Notes: a model not told the origin generated them from the letters alone. Counted from the first letter of the stretch, positions 1 through 6,283 are shown. The stretch: DNA of 7,090 nucleotides from Thiohalobacter sp. (GCA_027030825.1 JALVEM010000499.1:1-7090); one strand, 5' to 3'. Made by a program: numbers and translations.

Positions 1-1059
1 CAGATCGCCGGTGGAGCGGCCGAGGTCGCTGCGGTTGCGATCGTAACCCAGCGCGAGGCCGCCAACGAAGCGCTCGGAGAAGCGGTAGTCGATACCACCG
101 GTCAGGGAGAGCCCGTCGAAGTCGAACTCGCGCAACAGCGAGGTGCCATCCCGGCTGCCCTGGGTCCAGGTGCCGCTCAGAAATCCGCCCCAGCGGCTCG
201 ACTCCCACAACGAACCCAGCAAGCCGTCACCGCCGGCATCGCTTCGCGCCGTGTCGGCCGCGGCCATCATCAGTCGCCCGACCGGCAGCAGCCTGTCTCC
301 CACGCGCACCTGCAGTCCGGAAAGATCGAATCCGCGCACCCCGGCACGCAGGGCGGAGAGCCGCCGGCCCAGGTTGCGATGCTGGGCCTGCACGCCGTTC
401 TGGCTGGCGCGGACGGGGATCGAGCCCTGATCCGGGGTGATGGCGAACAGGGCGTCCCGCACCCCCTGCTGGTCCGAGGCGCTGCCCTCGGCGGCCCGGA
501 ACAGGGTGCTGCAGTCGCTCTGCAGGCGTTCCTCGGCACGCTGTGTGGAACAGAAACTGGAGATGACATTGACCACGCGCTGCTGTGAAGGCGTGCTCGC
601 CAGCCCCAGCATCGACTCGAGCTGGGACGGCGTTGAGGCAAGCGTGACGGTGAGCACGCCGGCCTGACCAGAAACATCGTAGGTACTCGGTGCAGTGATT
701 ATCTGAAATTCGCCACCAGTAATCCTCAACCAAACTTGGTATGTGCCCGTCGCTACGTTTGTCATAGCGACTGTGACATTGCCGCTAACCACGCTACCAG
801 TACCGGGCAAACTGCCACCGTCAAACAGATAGAGTATGGTGCCTGCCGAGTCGCGCAATTGCACCTGAATGGTACCGCTGCTGATGGTTCCGGTTGAGGA
901 CGACAAGGTGTAGGTTATGGTGATGTTCTCTCCAGGATAGACAGTAGACGGAACTAGCGACAAACCGCTCAGGCTGACCGCCGCCCGCGCCGAGGTGGCC
1001 AGCAGCAGAAGCAGTCCGCCGAACAGGATCAGGATCTCTTTCAGGTGCGTGCGTTTCAT
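1..1059 (-). CDS. Autotransporter-type outer-membrane beta-barrel protein, N-terminal part
   Basis: This frame is open from the ATG at 1059 to the window edge (353 codons, no in-frame stop); the 3' end is missing. The start follows a GGGAGGAG ribosome site (1068-1075) with 8 nt spacing. Residues 1-26 form a signal peptide: Lys/Arg-containing head, leucine-rich core, ARA cleavage motif. Residues 28-139 are a Thr/Ser/Gly-rich beta-sandwich-like (Ig-like) region. Residues 160-235 match the linker seen before many autotransporter barrels: Cys170 and Cys183, an ALFAITPDQG motif, then a Gln/Arg-rich helix ending RRLSALRAG. From about residue 289 the pattern WGGFLSGTWTQGSRD and later GLSLTGGIDYRFSERFVGG gives the first strands of a PF03797-like barrel. 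It is probably exported by Sec and inserted in the outer membrane; the ligand or surface role is unknown. The Ig-like part has much lower GC than the rest. It could also be annotated as a porin-like barrel protein; barrel assignment is firm, function is not. Confidence 0.85.
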   Translation of the reverse strand, partial: MKRTHLKEILILFGGLLLLLATSARAAVSLSGLSLVPSTVYPGENITITYTLSSSTGTISSGTIQVQLRDSAGTILYLFDGGSLPGTGSVVSGNVTVAMTNVATGTYQVWLRITGGEFQIITAPSTYDVSGQAGVLTVTLASTPSQLESMLGLASTPSQQRVVNVISSFCSTQRAEERLQSDCSTLFRAAEGSASDQQGVRDALFAITPDQGSIPVRASQNGVQAQHRNLGRRLSALRAGVRGFDLSGLQVRVGDRLLPVGRLMMAAADTARSDAGGDGLLGSLWESSRWGGFLSGTWTQGSRDGTSLLREFDFDGLSLTGGIDYRFSERFVGGLALGYDRNRSDLGRSTGDL

Positions 1060-1067
1060 GTTGTCGA

Positions 1068-1075
1068 CTCCTCCC
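1068..1075 (-). promoter_or_regulatory. Shine-Dalgarno site of the autotransporter gene
   Basis: On the minus strand this reads GGGAGGAG and ends 8 nt before the ATG at 1059. It fixes the start codon and supports this frame as a real gene although its stop lies outside the window. Confidence 0.75.
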
Positions 1076-1125
1076 TGCTGCCCCGGCCGCCTCGCCCCCC
1101 GGCAGTGCCGTTGATTCACATGCGT

Positions 1126-1154
1126 AATGTAGGCAATCACCCCCCGATGAACAA
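1126..1154 (-). promoter_or_regulatory. Candidate sigma-70 promoter for the autotransporter gene
   Basis: On the minus strand TTGTTC (1154-1149), a 17-nt spacer and TACATT (1131-1126) resemble -35 and -10 boxes (3/6 and 4/6 matches). Initiation would fall near 1119, giving a leader of about 60 nt before the ATG at 1059. It lies in the 181-bp gap after yggX, in which I see no convincing intrinsic terminator, so read-through from the mutY-yggX operon is also possible. This is by eye only. Confidence 0.3.
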
Positions 1155-1240
1155 GCCCGCCTCCTGCTCGTCCGGGCATTCGCTTGCCGCTTCGCCGCGG
1201 CTTTCCCGGGCCGGGCGTTGCGATACGGCGCAGTCGCGGA

Positions 1241-1513
1241 TCAGTTCTCGGGCGGCACGTAGTCGGGCGGCAGCTCGGCACCCTCGCCGAAGAAGAACTT
1301 CTCCATCTGCTCCTCGAGAAACTTGCGTGCCTTGGGGTCGATGGGCGAGAGGCGGTATTCGTTGATCAGCATGGTCTGCTGGCGCAACCAGGCCTGCCAG
1401 GCCTCTTTCGAGACGTTCTCGAAAATCCGCTTGCCCAGCTCGCCCGGGTAGGGTTGGCGGTCCAGGCCTTCGGCCTCGCGACCGAGCTTCACGCAATGCA
1501 CCATTCGGGTCAT
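1241..1513 (-). CDS. yggX: Fe(II)-trafficking / oxidative damage protection protein YggX
   Basis: A 90-residue cytoplasmic protein, close to the 91 residues of E. coli YggX and alignable end to end by memory. Shared landmarks are the N-terminal Cys7 in the MxRxxxC context, REAEGLD, YPGELGKRI, SKEAW and QTMLINE. The family protects iron-sulfur enzymes and DNA against oxidative damage and is linked to labile iron handling; Cys7 is the conserved cysteine implicated in function. The ATG at 1513 has GGAGG (1521-1525) at 7 nt spacing and overlaps the mutY stop as ATGA, so the two are probably translationally coupled. A start at Met4 is possible but would shorten the conserved N-terminus. The mutY-yggX pairing is conserved in gammaproteobacteria and fits a joint oxidative-stress role. 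Confidence 0.97.
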   Translation of the reverse strand: MTRMVHCVKLGREAEGLDRQPYPGELGKRIFENVSKEAWQAWLRQQTMLINEYRLSPIDPKARKFLEEQMEKFFFGEGAELPPDYVPPEN

Positions 1514-2616
1514 GTGTCGTCCTCCGGATCCGTTCGTTCGTCCGCCTGGCGCCGCAGGGATTCCAGCAGGCGGCGCACCGGCGCGGGCAGCCCCCGCAGG
1601 GCGTCGGGCGTGCGCACGTTATACCAGAGCCGGTCACCGCCATCCATGACACGCCGGGCGGGGTTTTCCGGCAAGGAGCACAGCAGGGGGGTGATCTCCA
1701 GCCGGAAGTGGGTGAAGGCGTGCCGGACGCCGGGCAGCTCGCGCCAGACGGCATCGGGGCCGGCCATCTCGGCCAGCCAGCGGTCGGCCTCGGGGCGCGA
1801 ATCGCACTGTGGAAAGCACCAGAGCCCACCCCAGAGGCCGGTCGGCGGTCGACGCTCGAGCAGCACGGCGTCACCGTGGCGAAGCAGCAGAAAACAGGTC
1901 TGCCGCACCGGCTGCGGACGACGCGGGCGGGGTCGGGGCCAGCGTGTCGGCTCGCCACTGGCACGGGCGAGGCAGTCGCCGGCGACCGGGCAGGCGTCGC
2001 ATCGGGGACGGGCGCGCGTGCACACCGAGGCGCCGAGGTCCATGATGGCCTGGGTATAGTCCGCGACCCGCCGCGATGGCGTCAGTGCCTCGGCCAGGGC
2101 CCAGAGCCGGCGCTCGACGGCCGCCTGGCCCGGCCAGCCATCGATGGCCCGGTGACGGGCGAGCACCCGCTTGACGTTGCCGTCGAGAATGGCGTGCCGC
2201 TCGTCGAAGGCCTGGGCGAGAATGGCGGCGGCCGTCGAACGGCCGATGCCGGGCAACGCCCTCAGGGTCTCGGGATCCCGCGGCAGCTCGCCGCCGTGCT
2301 CTGCCAGCAGGATGCGGGCGGCGCGATGCAGATGGCGGGCCCTCGCGTAGTAGCCCAGCCCGCTCCAGAGCCCGAGCACCGCGTCCTCGGTGGCCCTGGC
2401 CAGCGAGGCCACGTCGGGAAAACGCGTCATGAATCGTTCGAAGTAGGGGATGACGGTGCCGACCCGGGTCTGCTGCAGCATGATCTCGGACACCCAGATG
2501 CGGTAGGGATCGCGAGGCCGTTTCCAGGGGAGATCATGGCGGCCGTGGCGGTCGTACCAGGCGAGCAGGCGTTCGGCGAAGTCCGCCGGCGTCTCGGGCG
2601 TCTCAGTCCCGTCCAT
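1510..2616 (-). CDS. mutY: Adenine DNA glycosylase MutY (A:8-oxoG mismatch repair)
   Basis: A 368-residue glycosylase (E. coli: 350) that removes adenine mispaired with 8-oxoguanine in base excision repair. Catalytic Glu44 sits in VSEIMLQQT, the helix-hairpin-helix is LPGIGRSTAAAIL (121-133), and catalytic Asp145 is in ILDGNVKRV. The [4Fe-4S] ligands are Cys199, Cys206, Cys209 and Cys215 with the standard C-x6-C-x2-C-x5-C spacing. The C-terminal MutT-like 8-oxoG reader includes PPTGLWGGLWCFPQ (257-270) and F301-T302-H303, where E. coli has Phe-Ser-His. I chose the ATG at 2616, not the upstream ATG at 2679, because homology begins just after it and GGAGG (2623-2627) lies 6 nt upstream. It overlaps the preceding gene by 14 nt and yggX by 4 nt, so it is an internal operon gene. 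All key residues are present; it should be active. Confidence 0.97.
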   Translation of the reverse strand: MDGTETPETPADFAERLLAWYDRHGRHDLPWKRPRDPYRIWVSEIMLQQTRVGTVIPYFERFMTRFPDVASLARATEDAVLGLWSGLGYYARARHLHRAARILLAEHGGELPRDPETLRALPGIGRSTAAAILAQAFDERHAILDGNVKRVLARHRAIDGWPGQAAVERRLWALAEALTPSRRVADYTQAIMDLGASVCTRARPRCDACPVAGDCLARASGEPTRWPRPRPRRPQPVRQTCFLLLRHGDAVLLERRPPTGLWGGLWCFPQCDSRPEADRWLAEMAGPDAVWRELPGVRHAFTHFRLEITPLLCSLPENPARRVMDGGDRLWYNVRTPDALRGLPAPVRRLLESLRRQADERTDPEDDT

Positions 2617-3178
2617 CGCCGGCCTCCGCCAGCCGTTCGATGTTGTCGATGGTCCGGCGCACCTCGCGCTCCAGGGCATGGCGGATCATCAGCGGCCCGA
2701 TGAAGGGCGGCACCCAGAAGGCCGGCTCGATCTCGCTGATGAAGCGCATGCGCGCGGCCTGCGGCTCCTGCCAGAACCACCAGCGCGCCACACCATAGCG
2801 CAGGTCGCTCTCGTCCGGCACGGTCACGGCCATCAGATTGCCCTCGTCGTCGAGGTCGATGTCCTGCACCTGGCGGATGTCCTTGCACAGGAACAGCACG
2901 CAGATCCGCGACAGGGTGCGGACGCGGGCGTGCCGGTTCCCTTCGCGTTCGAGCACTTCCACCTCGCGGATCGACTCGGTGAGCCGGGGCAGATGCTCGT
3001 AGTCCATCACGATGGCACGCACCCGTTCGACCGGCGCCTGAAAGCGCACATCGACCTCGGCGGCGTAGCTGCGCTCGTGACGCTCCACGGTGAGATCGAG
3101 GATCTCGGCCGCCCGGGAACCGGACAGGGCAACGAGCAGCCCCGCCCCCAGCAGCCAGACTCTCGAACGCGGCTTCAT
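2603..3178 (-). CDS. Exported SRPBCC/START-like (polyketide cyclase-type) protein
   Basis: A 191-residue protein with a Sec signal peptide (basic MKPRSR head, hydrophobic core 7-19, SRA cleavage motif near residue 23). The mature part resembles the SRPBCC/START superfamily (RatA/COQ10-like): strand RSYAAEVDVRFQAPVERV (36-53), then a helix and turn IVMDYEHLPRL (56-66) with the usual aromatic-aspartate 'DY..LP' signature, IREVEVLER, and a long C-terminal helix (about 164-184). Most relatives are cytoplasmic; this one appears periplasmic. It has only two cysteines after the signal, Cys93 and Cys98. The fold normally encloses a hydrophobic ligand, so lipid binding is plausible but not shown. Its ATG overlaps the asmA stop (ATGA, 3175-3178) and its end overlaps mutY by 14 nt. 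The exact family and ligand are not recognisable. Confidence 0.85.
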   Translation of the reverse strand: MKPRSRVWLLGAGLLVALSGSRAAEILDLTVERHERSYAAEVDVRFQAPVERVRAIVMDYEHLPRLTESIREVEVLEREGNRHARVRTLSRICVLFLCKDIRQVQDIDLDDEGNLMAVTVPDESDLRYGVARWWFWQEPQAARMRFISEIEPAFWVPPFIGPLMIRHALEREVRRTIDNIERLAEAGDGRD

Positions 3179-5355
3179 CTTCCGAAGATGCCCTTGAGCT
3201 GGTCACCCAGCGGCCCGGGGAGCTTGTCGCCGAGCTTCTTCTTCAGTTTCTCTTCGACCTTCTTCTTCACCTTCTTCTCGACGGCCTTCTTGAGAACCTT
3301 GTCGAGCTCGACATTGAAGCCGGGCGACTGCAGCGGCCCCTTGATGCGCACGGGAATCGGCACCCCCTTCAGCTCTTCCATCGAGCGGCCGCCCGCGCCT
3401 TCCAGGGTGCCCACCAGCTTCACGGTGAGCAGGTAGTCGATCCAGTCGCGGGGCAGATCCACCTTGCCCTTGCCGGCCACGCGCAGCAGGGGCGACTGGA
3501 GGCTGAGATCGTTGTTGAGCAGCACCCCCTCCTTCACCACCGCCGTGGCGGTGAGCGAGGCGAAATCGGTCTGGTTCGGTTCGTCGGAGGGTGGCAGGGT
3601 CTCGCCCCTGATCCGCGCGCGGGCCTCGCGAATCATGCGGGGGATGTTGATTCCGGCGATGGCGCCGTCACGAAAGGCGATCGAGAGGTTGCCGTCGAGA
3701 GTGGGCTTGATGCGCTCGGGGTCCACTCCCCTTCCGGAGAGTTTCACCTTCACGTCGCCCCGTCCCGTCATCGCGGCCTTGCCGGTCAGGTCTTCGAGCA
3801 GTGGCCCGGCCTGGATGCCGGTCACCTGCTCGTCCATGGCGAAGACCGGCTCACGCCCGCGGACATCGAGACGGATGTCGCCCGCATAGCGTCCCTCGTA
3901 GAGTTCCGCCGTGGCGGGATGGAGCCGGAGCCTGCCCTTGCTCGCCTTCGTGGTGAGGGTGACGTTGCGGCTGCGCAGCCCGAAGGCCTTCAGCTCCCCG
4001 ATCGTCAGAGTGCCGTCCAGATCCAGCCTGCGCAACGGCTCGAGCGGGAGCGCATTGGCGGCGCCGGCCGCGGCCTGCCCCGGAGTGGCCGGCGGAGCAG
4101 CCTTCCCGTCCCCCGTTGCCTTCGTTTCCTCGTCCTTGCCGCCCGCCTTGCCGGCCTCTTCCTGCCGCGGCGGCAGATAGCGGTCCACGTCGATGGCATC
4201 GACGGCCAGCCGATAGCGCACCGTCGGGCCCTCGAAGGCGGGTACGCGCAGATTGCCCTCGACGACGGTGTCGTCGAAGCGCAGCTTGAGCGGATCCAGC
4301 GCCAGGCTGGTCGGCGTGGCGGAGAAGCCCGCCTCGAAGTCCGCCTTGCCCAGCACCGTGGCGTCGCTCGTGGGCGGCAGCTCGATCCCGAGCTTCGTCA
4401 GGACCTCCCGCGGCACGAATTCGTCGGCCTCCAGGTGGCCGGAGAACTGCGGCGACCCGCCGTTCAGCCCCTTGCCCTCGATGTCGCCGTTGAAGCGCAG
4501 GTCCAGAACCGCCAGCGACAGGCGGGGCACCGACAGCGTGCCGGCGCCGCGATCGAGCCGGCCTGCCAGGGCCAGGGAGGCGTCCAGCCGCTCCCCGGGC
4601 AGATCCTTGCCGGAGAATTCGGTATCGAGGCTCAGGCCGGCCACCTCGATCTGCATGAGGCCGGCATCGATCTGCATCCGCCCTTCCAGCTTGACGGTGC
4701 CTTCCATGGCCGGCCGGGTCGAGGTTACCCTGCCATGCAGGCGGATATCGAACGGCCTGTCCGGTTCGACCTGCCCGATCTCGAGATCCAGATCCTCGAT
4801 GCCGTAACGAACGCCCGATCGCGCATCGTCCCAGTCGATGGTGGCGTCCTCGATCTGCACGCCGCCCACCCGCAGGGCCGCAAGCGGTGCGGCAGCCGGC
4901 GACGGCCCGGCAGCCCCTGCGGCACCCTTTTCGGTCGCCCCTCGAGCCGCGCCCTCGCCGGCGAGATCGGACCAGTTGGTGATCCCGGCCCGGTTGCGCG
5001 CCAGGTGCAATGCCAGGCCTTCCAGCTTCACGGAAGAGACCTCCACCTCCTTGCGCAGCAGTGGGAGGAGCTTCACCCCCACCTTCACTTCCCTGACCGC
5101 GGCGAAGGGACGATCCCCGAAGCCGGGGGCGTTGCCCAGCCGGACATCCTCGACCTCCACGGCCAGCCAGGGAAACACGGAGAGATCGATGTCGCCTCCG
5201 ATGACCAGCTCGCGCCCCGTCTTCTCGCGCACCAGCCCGGTGAGCCGGCTCTTGAAGGCCTCGGGATCGAACAGCAGCGGCAGGGCGATGGCAGCGACCA
5301 CCAGCAGGACCACGATCACCAGCAGGATGCGGCCGACGAGCTTCATGGTTTTCAT
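3175..5355 (-). CDS. asmA: AsmA family inner-membrane-anchored periplasmic protein
   Basis: A 726-residue AsmA-family protein (E. coli AsmA: 617). Residues 7-29 are one N-terminal membrane anchor; the rest is periplasmic, mostly predicted beta. The AsmA N-terminal signature FDPEAFKSRLTGLVREKTGR (29-48) and the following DIDLSVFPWLAVEVEDVRLG are clear. The conserved C-terminal domain (about 550-685) includes the FRDGAIAGINI segment and VPIPVRIKGPLQSPGFNVEL. Two Ala/Gly/Lys-rich linkers (about 131-158 and 394-438) interrupt the fold, and the last 40 residues are a Lys-rich amphipathic tail. The family belongs to the AsmA/TamB/YhdP group connected with outer-membrane assembly and bridge-like phospholipid transport; the exact role here is inferred. 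The ATG at 5355 has GGAGAG (5364-5369) at 8 nt, better than Met4 at 5346. It is first in an asmA-SRPBCC-mutY-yggX operon. Confidence 0.93.
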   Translation of the reverse strand: MKTMKLVGRILLVIVVLLVVAAIALPLLFDPEAFKSRLTGLVREKTGRELVIGGDIDLSVFPWLAVEVEDVRLGNAPGFGDRPFAAVREVKVGVKLLPLLRKEVEVSSVKLEGLALHLARNRAGITNWSDLAGEGAARGATEKGAAGAAGPSPAAAPLAALRVGGVQIEDATIDWDDARSGVRYGIEDLDLEIGQVEPDRPFDIRLHGRVTSTRPAMEGTVKLEGRMQIDAGLMQIEVAGLSLDTEFSGKDLPGERLDASLALAGRLDRGAGTLSVPRLSLAVLDLRFNGDIEGKGLNGGSPQFSGHLEADEFVPREVLTKLGIELPPTSDATVLGKADFEAGFSATPTSLALDPLKLRFDDTVVEGNLRVPAFEGPTVRYRLAVDAIDVDRYLPPRQEEAGKAGGKDEETKATGDGKAAPPATPGQAAAGAANALPLEPLRRLDLDGTLTIGELKAFGLRSRNVTLTTKASKGRLRLHPATAELYEGRYAGDIRLDVRGREPVFAMDEQVTGIQAGPLLEDLTGKAAMTGRGDVKVKLSGRGVDPERIKPTLDGNLSIAFRDGAIAGINIPRMIREARARIRGETLPPSDEPNQTDFASLTATAVVKEGVLLNNDLSLQSPLLRVAGKGKVDLPRDWIDYLLTVKLVGTLEGAGGRSMEELKGVPIPVRIKGPLQSPGFNVELDKVLKKAVEKKVKKKVEEKLKKKLGDKLPGPLGDQLKGIFGR

Positions 5356-5395
5356 GCGGGATTCTCTCCGAGCGGTTTGGTTTCCGATGCCGGCA

Positions 5396-5424
5396 AGTAT
5401 ATCCGAACCCGGCCGACGCCGAAG
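5396..5424 (-). promoter_or_regulatory. Candidate promoter of the asmA-mutY-yggX operon
   Basis: On the minus strand TATACT (5401-5396) matches the -10 consensus at 5 of 6 positions, about 40 nt before the asmA ATG at 5355. The -35 region 17 nt upstream reads CTTCGG, a poor match, so the promoter may need an activator or be weak. It is the best AT-rich -10 box in the intergenic region for leftward transcription. By eye only. Confidence 0.35.
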
Positions 5425-5461
5425 GACGGGACGGAAGACCCGCTGGCATCAATCTTGTTTG

Positions 5462-5492
5462 CTTGAAAAAGACCGGCCGCGGGGCTACACAT
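5462..5492 (+). promoter_or_regulatory. Candidate promoter (sigma-32-like or sigma-70) for the host-attachment-type gene
   Basis: CTTGAAA at 5462-5468 is a perfect copy of the heat-shock sigma-32 -35 element. CTACACAT at 5485-5492, 16 nt on, partly fits the CCCCATNT -10 element (4 of 7 fixed positions). Read as sigma-70, it is TTGAAA, 17 nt, TACACA (-35 is 5/6, -10 is 3/6). Either way the transcript would have a leader of about 150 nt before the ATG at 5650. The choice of sigma factor cannot be settled from sequence. Confidence 0.35.
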
Positions 5493-5517
5493 GGGGTATG
5501 CGTTATCCATCTGCGGT

Positions 5518-5548
5518 CTCGGCGGCGACCGCCATGGCAGCCGCCGAG
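5518..5548 (+). repeat. GC-rich inverted repeat (hairpin 1 in the leader)
   Basis: CTCGGCGGC (5518-5526) and GCCGCCGAG (5540-5548) form a perfect 9-bp stem around a 13-nt loop that itself contains the palindrome GCCATGGC. No T-run follows, so it is not a standard terminator. It lies between the candidate promoter and the ATG at 5650 and may fold in the mRNA leader or bind a protein. Confidence 0.5.
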
Positions 5549-5599
5549 GGCAGCGTGTCCCCGTTCCCCGCATCCGGACCAGACCGGATGCCATTGTCC

Positions 5600-5622
5600 G
5601 ATCGTGCCCTCGTGGCACGGTT
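5600..5622 (+). repeat. Inverted repeat just before the ribosome site (hairpin 2 in the leader)
   Basis: CGTGCC (5603-5608) and GGCACG (5614-5619) pair perfectly over a 5-nt loop; the stem extends to about 9 bp with two G-U pairs and one A-U pair. It ends 16 nt before the AGGAGGT ribosome site, so it could affect translation. Only TTT follows, so a terminator is unlikely. Confidence 0.45.
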
Positions 5623-5637
5623 TCCCATCCACGATAC

Positions 5638-5644
5638 AGGAGGT
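5638..5644 (+). promoter_or_regulatory. Strong Shine-Dalgarno site of the host-attachment-type gene
   Basis: AGGAGGT is a full anti-Shine-Dalgarno match, 5 nt before the ATG at 5650. It fixes the start codon and predicts efficient translation if not occluded by leader structure. Confidence 0.85.
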
Positions 5645-5649
5645 AGCCC

Positions 5650-6153
5650 ATGCATGCCGATTGCATCATCGTGGCCGATGGCGCACGCGCGCGCTTTTTC
5701 ACGCTGCAACGTCCCGAATATCCTGACATCGAGTCCGGCCCGGACCTGAAGGAGCTCAAGGACCTCGTCAATCCCGAGGCCGAGACCCGCGAGAACGAGC
5801 TCTGGAGCGACATTCGTTCCGGCGGCAATCGTGGCGGGAACGGGGGGGTCCATGCCTATGACGATCACCGCCAGCGGCATCTCGCCATGAGCGAGAAACG
5901 CTTCGCCCGCAGCATCGCGGAAGAGGTGGCGCGCATGGCGCGCGAACGCGGTACCCGCGAGGTCGTGCTGGTCGCCCATCAGCGCACGCTCGGTTTCCTG
6001 CGCGAGGAACTCGGTGCGCTGCTCGGCAACGGGATACGCATTCACCAGCTCGCCAAGGATCTCAGCCGGCTCGACCCGCGCCAGATACACGCCCATCTCG
6101 CCCGCGAGCGACTGGTGCCGAAACGCCGGCCGCCACGCGGCATGATGCACTGA
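5650..6153 (+). CDS. Host attachment family protein (baeRF family 12-like)
   Basis: A 167-residue soluble, very charged protein without signal peptide or membrane segment. It opens with IIVADGARARFFTL (6-19), the strand-turn-strand typical of proteins annotated 'host attachment protein' or 'protein required for attachment to host cells', now grouped with bacterial archaeo-eukaryotic release factor (baeRF) domains. Residues 58-66 are a Gly/Asn-rich loop, followed by the family-typical HAYDDHRQRH segment (68-77). A helix with FARSIAEEVARMARERG, the strand EVVLVAHQRTLGFLREEL, and a basic C-terminal tail KRRPPRG complete it. The release-factor GGQ motif is absent. The function is unproven; ribosome or RNA association is proposed for the superfamily, and the host-attachment name comes from plant-associated bacteria. 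The gene is single, with its own leader and terminator. Family placement is confident, role is not. Confidence 0.88.
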   Translation: MHADCIIVADGARARFFTLQRPEYPDIESGPDLKELKDLVNPEAETRENELWSDIRSGGNRGGNGGVHAYDDHRQRHLAMSEKRFARSIAEEVARMARERGTREVVLVAHQRTLGFLREELGALLGNGIRIHQLAKDLSRLDPRQIHAHLARERLVPKRRPPRGMMH

Positions 6154-6172
6154 CGGCAATCCACACGCACCC

Positions 6173-6216
6173 GCCCGGAATCTGACCTGGATCAGATTCC
6201 GGGCATTCTTTTTTCT
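6173..6216 (+). terminator. Strong intrinsic terminator
   Basis: GCCCGGAATCTGA (6173-6185) and TCAGATTCCGGGC (6192-6204) form a perfect 13-bp stem with a 6-nt loop, followed within two bases by TTCTTTTTTCT. It begins 20 nt after the stop of the host-attachment-type gene. It should end that transcript and isolate it from the ATPase gene downstream. There is no matching A-run on the left, so it works on the plus strand only. Confidence 0.95.
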
Positions 6217-6222
6217 GCATCC

Positions 6223-6251
6223 TTGCAAGCACAGGCACCCGCCACCATCAT
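6223..6251 (+). promoter_or_regulatory. Candidate sigma-70 promoter for the P-type ATPase gene
   Basis: TTGCAA (6223-6228), a 17-nt spacer and CATCAT (6246-6251) match the -35 and -10 consensus at 4 of 6 positions each. Initiation would be near 6258, about 26 nt before the ATG. It lies just after the upstream terminator, where a new promoter is needed. By eye only. Confidence 0.3.
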
Positions 6252-6283
6252 CCTCTGCTGTCATCCGGTATCCGAGACGACGC

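Noticed and set aside
1160..1235. GC-rich short inverted repeats after yggX as a possible terminator
   Set aside because: Stems are only about 5 bp and no T-run follows on the minus strand.
2617..2679. Upstream ATG at 2679 extending MutY by 21 residues
   Set aside because: The extension is not MutY-like, lies wholly within the preceding gene, and the ATG at 2616 has a good GGAGG site.
1708..2703. A 331-codon plus-strand open frame antisense to mutY
   Set aside because: It is a shadow of mutY, whose catalytic residues and Fe-S cysteines are intact on the other strand.
3919..5466. A 515-codon plus-strand open frame antisense to asmA
   Set aside because: Long antisense frames are expected at this GC; the translation is Gln/Arg/His-rich with no motifs and there is no ribosome site.
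3851..5632. A 593-codon minus-strand open frame over the 5' half of asmA
   Set aside because: It is a frame-shifted shadow of asmA: Arg/Gly/Ala-rich, no recognisable domain, and the asmA frame has a full family match.
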